The notes beneath the pieces are model-generated. The model was not told the DNA's origin, did no database searches, and was given only the letters and a program-made list of their open reading frames with translations. A stretch of DNA of 55,643 nt from the NCBI RefSeq assembly GCF_004349105.1, contig NZ_SMLB01000041.1:1-55643 (forward strand), read 5' to 3'. The position numbers and the translations under genes are program-made. Positions 50,576 to 55,643 of this stretch are shown one piece after another. How positions within the stretch are numbered: the first letter of the stretch is position 1; each line of letters starts with the position of its first letter. This DNA comes from Jiangella aurantiaca. Lineage in GTDB: Bacteria > Actinomycetota > Actinomycetes > Jiangellales > Jiangellaceae.

Positions 50576-51010
50576 ATGACCGACAACGGCGTCTTCCCCT
50601 CCACCGACACCCCGTTCGGGCGGCGCGTGCACGAGCGACTCCGCGACGACCGCGTTCTGTGGCTGACCGTGGTTGCCCCCAGCGGCACGCCGCAGCCGAA
50701 CCCGGTCTGGTTCGTCCGTGTTGGCGACGACATCGTCGTCTACAACGACCGGCACGCCGCGCGGCTGGACTGGCTCGACGAGCGGCCGCGGGTGGCGCTG
50801 CACCTGAACAGCGACCCCGACGGCGGCGACGTCGTCGTGCTGACCGGCCGGGCCGAGCTCCGCGAGGACATCCCGCCGGCACACGAGTCGCCCGAGTACG
50901 TCGCCAAGTACGGCCCTGACATGGTCCGCGTCAGCGGCAGCGCCGAGGAGTTCGTCCGCCAGTACTCCGTCGCGGCCGTCATCCGCATCGACCACATCCG
51001 CGGGTACTGA
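50576..51010 (+). CDS. PPOX-class split-barrel oxidoreductase, probably F420-dependent (TIGR03667-like)
   Basis: 144 residues, ATG at 50576 with TAGTCT ending 7 nt upstream (leaderless). The split beta-barrel signature is LWLTVVAPSGTPQPNPVWFVRVGDDIVVYNDRHAARLDWL, with LHLNSDPDGGDVVVLTGRAELREDIPPAHESPEYVAKY and a C-terminal VIRIDHIRGY strand. Related actinobacterial proteins use F420 rather than FMN. Substrate unknown. Confidence 0.9.
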   Translation: MTDNGVFPSTDTPFGRRVHERLRDDRVLWLTVVAPSGTPQPNPVWFVRVGDDIVVYNDRHAARLDWLDERPRVALHLNSDPDGGDVVVLTGRAELREDIPPAHESPEYVAKYGPDMVRVSGSAEEFVRQYSVAAVIRIDHIRGY

Positions 51011-51037
51011 GGGCGGCCATCACGGACGCCGCGCGGC

Positions 51038-51236
51038 TTCCCTGCGCCGGCCGTCCACCGGGTCACTGGTCCGGACCTCGTGCTCGACCGGCTCACCGGC
51101 CCGACCCTCCGCCAGGCGCTGCTCGACTCAGCACCGGCGCCGCTCGCCGCCGCACCTGGCCGGGCCGTTCCGGGCCGCCGTCGGCGGCGCGCCGGTCGAT
51201 CACCTCGACGCCGCGACGGCCCGGCACGCCTCCTGA
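51038..51236 (+). pseudogene. Possible kinase-like gene fragment (aminoglycoside phosphotransferase-like), frameshifted
   Basis: The reading PAVHRVTGPDLVLDRLTGPT followed by LRQALLDS resembles the hinge region of aminoglycoside-phosphotransferase-like kinases. A second frame from about 51160 reads LAGPFRAAVGGAPVDHLDAA and ends in TGA at 51234-51236. No start, active-site HxDxxxxN or DxD segment is present. It is best read as a decayed remnant, and identification is uncertain. The gap 51011-51301 holds nothing else. Confidence 0.3.
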
Positions 51237-51301
51237 CCACCCCCTTCCGCCGGCGAAAGCACGACACAAAGCAGTGGAATCCAGGCGTGAACAGGAGCAA
51301 G

Positions 51302-52042
51302 ATGGTGAGCACACAACCCGCCGAAGACTCTCGGGGTGCATCCATGTCCGGTCTCCACAACGACGCACCCGGCATGCTGCCGGTGCTCTCGAAGGGCAAA
51401 CACCGCAATGCACGCAAGGGCGCGTGCTTCATGGAATTCGCGTCCTACCTCGCCGGCGAGCGCTGGAGCGACCACCCGTCCTGCACGCATCCGCTGCTGG
51501 CCGCGGTCGCCAGGCTGGTGAACGACGCCATCTCCGACGAGCGCCGGCCGGGGCTGGCACCGCTGGTCCCCATGGTCATCGGGGTCGACTCCGACGACCC
51601 GCGCATGGACGTCCACATCACGCTACGGGTCGCGGCGACGGCACTGCCGGTCGCCTCTGCGGAGCGCCAGCGGGTGCTGGCCGTCGCGCTGTTGTCGGCC
51701 GAGCGCATCCTCGACGAGCTCGACCACCGGCCGCCCGGCACGCTCACCGAGCGCAGCCGCGAGGCGCTGGCCAAGGTCCCGGTGGCGGCCAGGTGGGCGT
51801 ACGACTTCGCCGAGGGCGAGCAGACCACGATGAAGGGGTTCCAGCGCTACGCGGCACCGACGGCGGTCCGCTGCGCGGTCGAGGGCGTCGCCAACGCCTG
51901 CGTCGCCGACCCCGACGCGCTGCTGCACGAGCTGCTCGAGCTGACCATCGCCGACTGCGCTCGCCTGGTCGAGCCCCGGGGCAGCACCGACCCGGCACGC
52001 TGGGCCGACGCCTGCCGGCTCACCGGCACGGTCAGGGTCTGA
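51302..52042 (+). CDS. Conserved-looking protein of unknown function
   Basis: 246 residues from the ATG at 51302 with AGGAG five nt upstream; a GTG at 51305 follows immediately. A distinctive block GKHRNARKGACFMEFASYLAGERWSDHPSCTHPLLAAVARLVND lies near residues 33-78. Helical regions follow, including LPVASAERQRVLAVALLSAERILDELDH and YAAPTAVRCAVEGVANACVADPDALLHELLELTIADCARL. It is predicted cytosolic with no membrane segment. Two Cys and clustered His, Arg and Glu residues in the first block could bind a ligand or metal. Not recognised further. Confidence 0.75.
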   Translation: MVSTQPAEDSRGASMSGLHNDAPGMLPVLSKGKHRNARKGACFMEFASYLAGERWSDHPSCTHPLLAAVARLVNDAISDERRPGLAPLVPMVIGVDSDDPRMDVHITLRVAATALPVASAERQRVLAVALLSAERILDELDHRPPGTLTERSREALAKVPVAARWAYDFAEGEQTTMKGFQRYAAPTAVRCAVEGVANACVADPDALLHELLELTIADCARLVEPRGSTDPARWADACRLTGTVRV

Positions 52043-52061
52043 CCGGACCCGGCGCGAGAAC

Positions 52062-52080
52062 TTAGGTTTGCCTGAGCTAA
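52062..52080. promoter_or_regulatory. DtxR/IdeR-type iron box
   Basis: TTAGGTTTGCCTGAGCTAA matches 15 of 19 positions of the iron-box consensus TTAGGTTAGGCTAACCTAA. It overlaps the -10-like TAACTT (52078-52083) that ends 6 nt before the GTG at 52090. Iron-loaded repressor should switch off the following lipoprotein gene. Confidence 0.75.
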
Positions 52081-52089
52081 CTTAGCCGG

Positions 52090-53145
52090 GTGAGTTCTCG
52101 ACTCAGGCCCACGTTCCTGCTCGTCGCGCTGCTCGGAGCCGCGGCCCTCGCGGGCTGCGGCTCCGGCGCCGACAGCTCCGATGACGACTCCGGCGACACC
52201 ACCGGCAGCGCCGCGGCCGCCGACGACGCCGCCTTCCCGGTGACGATCAAGCACGCGCTCGGCGAGGCCACCATCGAGGAGGCGCCCGAACGCGTCGTCA
52301 CGTGGGGGCCGTCCAACCAGGATTCCGTGCTCGCGCTCGGCGTCACGCCGGTGGCGATGCCGTTCTTCGACTACGGCGGCGACGACGAGGGCGTGCTGCC
52401 GTGGGTGCGCGAGGCCCTGGGCGACGCCGACCTGCCGGAGCTGCTGCCCAACGCCGCCGGCGAGGAGATCCCATACGAGGCGATCGCCGAGGCGCAGCCC
52501 GACGTCATCCTCGCCGTCTACTCCGGGCTCACGCAGGAGGAGTACGACACGCTCAGCGCCATCGCGCCCACCGTCGCTTATCCGGACGCGCCGTGGAGCA
52601 CGCCGTGGCAGGAGCAGACCCGGGTGATCGGGCAGGCGCTCGGCCGCTCCGCCGAGGCCGAGCAGCTGGTCACCGCGACCGAGGAGTACCTTGCCACGCG
52701 CACCGACGAGTACCCGGAGCTGGCCGGCGCGACCTTCGCCTACGGGGCCGAGGACGGCGCGCAGCTCGCGCTCTACACGTCCGACGACGTGCGCGTACGG
52801 CTGCTCACCGACCTCGGCATGACGCTGGCGCCGTACGTCGACGAGCACGCGGAGGGCGACGGCGTCTACTACTACGTCTCACCGGAGCTGGCCGGCGACA
52901 TCGAGTCCGACGTGTTCGTCGCCTGGTTCAACGACCAGGCCGCGGCCGACGTGTTCGCGGCCAACCCGGCGTACGCGCAGATCCCGGCGGTGGCGGCGGG
53001 CGCGTTCGCCCCGATCGCCGGCGAGGATTACGTGACCGCCAGCTCGGCGCCGTCGGTGCTGTCGATCCCGTGGATGCTCGACGAGTACCTGCCTCAGCTG
53101 GCCGACGCGGTGACCGCCTCGGGTGCCTCGGCGACCGGCGAGTAG
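52090..53145 (+). CDS. Iron-siderophore ABC transporter substrate-binding lipoprotein
   Basis: 351 residues, GTG start, probably leaderless. The signal ends AALAGCGSG (lipobox). The FecB/FhuD fold shows FPVTIKHALGEATIEEAPERVVTWGPSNQDSVLALGVTPVAMP, then EAIAEAQPDVILAVYSGLTQEEYDTLSAIAPTVAYP and WQEQTRVIGQALGR. It binds ferric siderophore outside the cell. No permease or ATPase gene is adjacent, so it must serve a transporter encoded elsewhere. The last 52 bp overlap the end of the flavoprotein gene on the other strand. Confidence 0.94.
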   Translation: MSSRLRPTFLLVALLGAAALAGCGSGADSSDDDSGDTTGSAAAADDAAFPVTIKHALGEATIEEAPERVVTWGPSNQDSVLALGVTPVAMPFFDYGGDDEGVLPWVREALGDADLPELLPNAAGEEIPYEAIAEAQPDVILAVYSGLTQEEYDTLSAIAPTVAYPDAPWSTPWQEQTRVIGQALGRSAEAEQLVTATEEYLATRTDEYPELAGATFAYGAEDGAQLALYTSDDVRVRLLTDLGMTLAPYVDEHAEGDGVYYYVSPELAGDIESDVFVAWFNDQAAADVFAANPAYAQIPAVAAGAFAPIAGEDYVTASSAPSVLSIPWMLDEYLPQLADAVTASGASATGE

Positions 53146-54074
53146 ACGCCCGCGGCGGCGAGATCGAAGTTGATCAGCGCCGCGGCGTCCACCCCGGCGG
53201 CGGCCGACTTGATCACCGTCGCGTAGCCGTCGGCGACGTTGCCGGCCGCCCAGATGCCGGGCACCGCCGTCTCGCCCGTCGGGTCGACGGACAGGGCGGT
53301 GCCGATGACCATGCCGCCGCGCTCCACCTCCACCGGCTCCAGGCCGAGGCCCGCGACCATGCCCGCCCGGGCGATCGGCTTAGGCTGCACGACGACGGCG
53401 CCCATGGGGACGACGAGGCCGCCCTCGAGCTCGACCCCGGTGATGGCGTCTTCCTCGATGCGCAGCGCCGCAACCGTCCCCTCGACGACCCGGACGCCGC
53501 GCGCGGCGAGGTCGGCCAGTTGCTCGTCGCCCAGCTCAGCGGCGGCGGTGTGCGCGAACAGCGTCACGTCCGCGGACCACTGCCGGAACAGCTGCGCCTG
53601 GTGCACGGCGCCGGCCGAGGTCGCCAGGATGCCGATCGGCCGGTCGCGCACCTCCCAGCCGTGGCAGTACGGGCAGTGGATGACGTCCCGGCCCCACCGC
53701 TCGCGCAGGCCGGGGACGTCCGGCAGGTCGTCGACGGCACCGGTGGCCAGCAGGATCCGCCGAGCCCGCACCTCGTCGCCGTCCTCGAGCCGGATGATGA
53801 AGTCGCCGGCCGCGCCGGTCACCTCCGCCACGGCCCCCGCGCGGATCTCGCCGCCGTAGCCCTCGATCTCGCCCCGGCCGATCCGGTACAGCTCGCCCGG
53901 CGCCGTGCCCTCGCGGCCGAGGTAGTTGTGCACACCACCGGCGGGCGCGTTGCGCTGCGCCCCAGCGTCGATCACCAGCACCGACCGCCGCGCCCGCGAC
54001 AGCGTCAACGCCCCGCTCAGCCCGGCCGGGCCGCCGCCGATCACCACCACGTCGTAACCGTTCTCATCAGTCAT
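53094..54074 (-). CDS. Thioredoxin-reductase-like NAD(P)/FAD-dependent oxidoreductase
   Basis: 326 residues. FAD-binding motif VVVIGGGPAGLSGALTLSRARRSVLVID, redox-active CPYC in VIHCPYCHGWEVRD, a variant NAD(P) region (GILATSAGAVHQAQLFRQW) and the C-terminal FAD-contact GIWAAGNVADGYATVIKSAAAG. Overall it matches the TrxB-like group found beside XRE-cupin regulators in actinobacteria rather than the housekeeping trxB. It is divergent from that regulator, which probably controls it. Its end runs 52 bp into the iron lipoprotein gene. Confidence 0.92.
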   Translation of the reverse strand: MTDENGYDVVVIGGGPAGLSGALTLSRARRSVLVIDAGAQRNAPAGGVHNYLGREGTAPGELYRIGRGEIEGYGGEIRAGAVAEVTGAAGDFIIRLEDGDEVRARRILLATGAVDDLPDVPGLRERWGRDVIHCPYCHGWEVRDRPIGILATSAGAVHQAQLFRQWSADVTLFAHTAAAELGDEQLADLAARGVRVVEGTVAALRIEEDAITGVELEGGLVVPMGAVVVQPKPIARAGMVAGLGLEPVEVERGGMVIGTALSVDPTGETAVPGIWAAGNVADGYATVIKSAAAGVDAAALINFDLAAAGVYSPVAEAPEAVTASAS

Positions 54075-54105
54075 ACCGTCAGAGTGCGCGCATCACCCCA
54101 TGGGC

Positions 54106-54131
54106 GGCAAGGTTCGTTGCCGATCTGGCAA
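54106..54131. promoter_or_regulatory. Overlapping GGCAA/TTGCC repeats between the divergent genes
   Basis: GGCAA (54106-54110), TTGCC (54117-54121) and GGCAA (54127-54131) form two overlapping inverted repeats, with TTGCC-GATCT-GGCAA as the tighter one. The block lies 10 nt upstream of the XRE-cupin start and about 32 nt from the flavoprotein start. It is the likely operator for both genes. Confidence 0.55.
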
Positions 54132-54141
54132 ACTCGTCGGC

Positions 54142-54726
54142 ATGGAGGACGAGTCGCTCGGCCAGGTGCTCGACGCGGTCGGGCCGCGGCTGCGTGAGCT
54201 GCGCCAGCAGCGCGGCGTCACCCTGGCCCAGCTGTCGGAGAGCACGGGCATCTCGGTGAGCACGCTGTCGCGGCTGGAGTCGGGCGGACGGCGGCCGACG
54301 CTGGAGCTGCTGCTGCCGATCGCGCGGGCGCACCGTGTCCCGCTGGACCAGTTGGTCGACGCGCCGGGGACCGGCGACCCGCGGCTGCGGCTGCGCTCGT
54401 TCGAGCGCAACGGGATCACCTACGTGCCGCTGTCCCGGCGGCCGGGTGGCCTCCAGGCGTACAAGCAGATCTTCCCGCCGGGCGTCCCGTCGCCGGAGCT
54501 GGAGCAGCGCTCGCACGAGGGCTACGAGTGGATGTACGTGCTGTCCGGCCGCATCCGGCTGCGGCTCGGCCCGCACGACGTCACGCTGAAGGCCGGCGAG
54601 GTGGCCGAGTTCGACACTCACGTGCCGCATTGGTTCGGCAACCCCGGCCCGGGGCCGGCCGAGGTGATCAGCCTCTACGGCCCGCAGGGCGAGCGCCTGC
54701 ACGTGCGCGCCCGCCCCAAGCACTGA
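54142..54726 (+). CDS. XRE-family HTH and cupin-domain transcriptional regulator
   Basis: 194 residues from the ATG at 54142; an upstream in-frame start at 54100 runs through the operator. The HTH_3 domain is LRELRQQRGVTLAQLSESTGISVSTLSRLESGGRRPTLELLLPIARAHRV (residues about 13-62). The cupin_2 domain is near 120-180, with EGYEWMYVLSGRIRLRLGPHDVTLKAGEVAEFDTHVPHWFGN providing His and Glu metal ligands. The family senses small molecules through the cupin. It is divergent from the flavoprotein gene. Confidence 0.92.
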   Translation: MEDESLGQVLDAVGPRLRELRQQRGVTLAQLSESTGISVSTLSRLESGGRRPTLELLLPIARAHRVPLDQLVDAPGTGDPRLRLRSFERNGITYVPLSRRPGGLQAYKQIFPPGVPSPELEQRSHEGYEWMYVLSGRIRLRLGPHDVTLKAGEVAEFDTHVPHWFGNPGPGPAEVISLYGPQGERLHVRARPKH

Positions 54727-54741
54727 TCGGCGCGGCCGCGC

Positions 54742-55590
54742 TCACGGCAGGTCGATGCCGTGCAGGCCGCCGTCCTGGTCGCCGAAGACGAGGACCCCGT
54801 CGACGACGACCGGGGTGCTGAAGGTGTTCGCCGGGCCGGTCTGCAGCCGGTGCGCGATGGCCCCGGTCGCGACGTCGACGCCACCCAGCAGCCCGGTGGT
54901 CGCGACCACCCAGGCGGTGCCGCCGGCGATCGCCGGGCCGGTGTTCAGCGTGCGCGCGCCCAGTTCGGCGTACCAGCGCCGCGTCCCCGTCGCCGGGTCG
55001 ACGAGCTGGAACCGGCCCCACTCGTCGACCAGCAGCAGCCCATGCTCGGTCAGCCCGGACGGCGGGTACATGCAGCCGCTGGCCACCTGCCAGCGCAGCA
55101 CACCGGTCGCGGCGTCGACGGCGAACGTGCTGGACACCGTCGCGAACAGCACGAGGCCGCCGGGCAGCAGCTCGACGGTGTCGTCCCAGGCGCCGTAGAG
55201 CAGCCGGCCGTACGTGTTCGTCCGCGACGTCGTGCTGAACCGCCACAGCCGCTCACCCGTGACCGCGTCGAACGCGTACGCGTATCCGTCGCCGCTGCCG
55301 GCGTAGACGCGCGTCCCGTCGCAGGCGGCCCGGCCGGCGAAGAACCCGCCCAGGTCGGCCCGCCACAGCTCGGCACCGTCCGCGGCGGCGACGGCGTACA
55401 GCGTGCGGCCGGCAGAGAACACCACGGCCGGCGTCGATCCGAGCGTCGTCAGCAGCGGCGCGGACAGCACCGGCGCGCCGGCGTCGGCGCTCCACCGCTC
55501 CGCGCCGTCCGCGGCGGCCAGGGCGTACAGCCGGTGGTCCGCCGACGGCACGAACACGGTCTCCTCGGTGACGGCGGACGCGCGCAGCAC
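54742..55590 (-). CDS. PQQ-like beta-propeller repeat protein (N-terminus probably missing)
   Basis: 282 residues from a GTG at 55590 with no ribosome site; homologous-looking sequence (WTASVGPV) continues upstream in frame to about 55610 before a stop at 55624-55626 that falls inside a foldback repeat. The blades repeat the PQQ_2 pattern DHRLYALAAADGAERW, GRTLYAVAAADGAELW, GYAYAFDAVTGERLW, SSTFAVDAATGVLRW and FQLVDPATGTRRW. No export signal is seen, consistent with a missing start. The function is unknown; such propellers scaffold or bind polysaccharides and quinones. Confidence 0.8.
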   Translation of the reverse strand: MLRASAVTEETVFVPSADHRLYALAAADGAERWSADAGAPVLSAPLLTTLGSTPAVVFSAGRTLYAVAAADGAELWRADLGGFFAGRAACDGTRVYAGSGDGYAYAFDAVTGERLWRFSTTSRTNTYGRLLYGAWDDTVELLPGGLVLFATVSSTFAVDAATGVLRWQVASGCMYPPSGLTEHGLLLVDEWGRFQLVDPATGTRRWYAELGARTLNTGPAIAGGTAWVVATTGLLGGVDVATGAIAHRLQTGPANTFSTPVVVDGVLVFGDQDGGLHGIDLP

Positions 55591-55643
55591 CGGTCCGACG
55601 GACGCGGTCCAGCGCGGCCGCCGTCACCGAGGAGACCGTGTTC
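55552..55643. repeat. Perfect 26-bp inverted repeat ending at the window edge
   Basis: The 26 bases at 55552-55577 (core CACGGTCTCCTCGGTGACGG) recur as an exact reverse complement at 55618-55643, with a 40-nt loop between. Both arms encode the same peptide (AVTEETVF) on opposite strands, and the second arm ends exactly at the end of the sequence. This looks like a contig-end foldback rather than native structure. Confidence 0.6.

Overview
This is a high-GC actinobacterial chromosomal segment with no sign of a plasmid, phage or CRISPR array. The lineage signs are very high third-position GC, two probable F420-dependent oxidoreductases, a DtxR/IdeR-type iron box, a citramalate synthase route to isoleucine, a DUF3516 Ski2-like helicase, and a striking number of start codons placed 6-8 nt behind a -10 box (leaderless mRNAs). 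A Jiangella- or Nocardioides-like actinomycete fits, but that is inference.

Layout. (1) Positions 1-8.3 kb, minus strand: a LacI-controlled operon with an ABC sugar importer (lipoprotein plus two permeases), an FAD oxidoreductase and two Tat-exported right-handed beta-helix proteins, the last cut by the window edge. Its promoter and operator can be read upstream of lacI. (2) 8.3-9.3 kb: a decayed region with an IS481-type transposase tail and a sulfatase C-terminus. (3) 9.3-9.6 kb: a 15-bp-stem hairpin, then tRNA-Glu(CTC) and tRNA-Gln(CTG). (4) 9.7-21.5 kb, minus strand: a second carbohydrate operon, in transcription order a GH116-like enzyme carrying a duplicated inserted module, a CobW/G3E GTPase, an RbsA-RbsC-RbsB type importer, and a GH172 (DUF2961) enzyme. 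A near-palindrome centred on AATCGATT lies at the operon promoter and again over the start codon of the ATPase gene. (5) 21.8-24.2 kb: gltX and a fumarylacetoacetase-family enzyme. (6) 24.3-33 kb: a TAXI-type TRAP transporter, an unassigned conserved protein, a lipoate ligase-like protein, a Pr6Pr-like membrane protein and the helicase. (7) 33-35.2 kb: an ArsR/SRPBCC/hydrolase cluster with a visible operator, and a 51-residue ORF.

(8) 35.2-45.1 kb, minus strand: amino-acid biosynthesis spread over separate units: cimA (behind a leader peptide MTYSLIIS and an intrinsic terminator), ilvE, leuB and serA, interleaved with GDPD, a CocE/PepX-type exported peptidase, an acetyltransferase and a 38-residue ORF. 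(9) 45.2-46.85 kb: a TPP riboswitch controlling thiD-tenA. (10) 46.9-55.6 kb: mostly small transcription units: a lipoprotein hydrolase, a DUF385 protein, an HTH/ClpN pair divergent from a methyltransferase, YdeI-like and PPOX proteins, an unrecognised protein, an orphan iron-siderophore binding lipoprotein, a thioredoxin-reductase-like flavoprotein divergent from an XRE-cupin regulator, and a beta-propeller protein running into a foldback at the right edge.

The most novel signals are: a dispersed hairpin family (about 21.7, 37.65 and 43.4 kb) whose arms change together between copies; a 231-bp element bounded by a perfect 19-bp inverted repeat around one of those hairpins; the Ile-codon leader and attenuator ahead of cimA; the metal-chaperone-type GTPase inside a glycoside operon; and the autoregulated-looking HTH/ClpN module.
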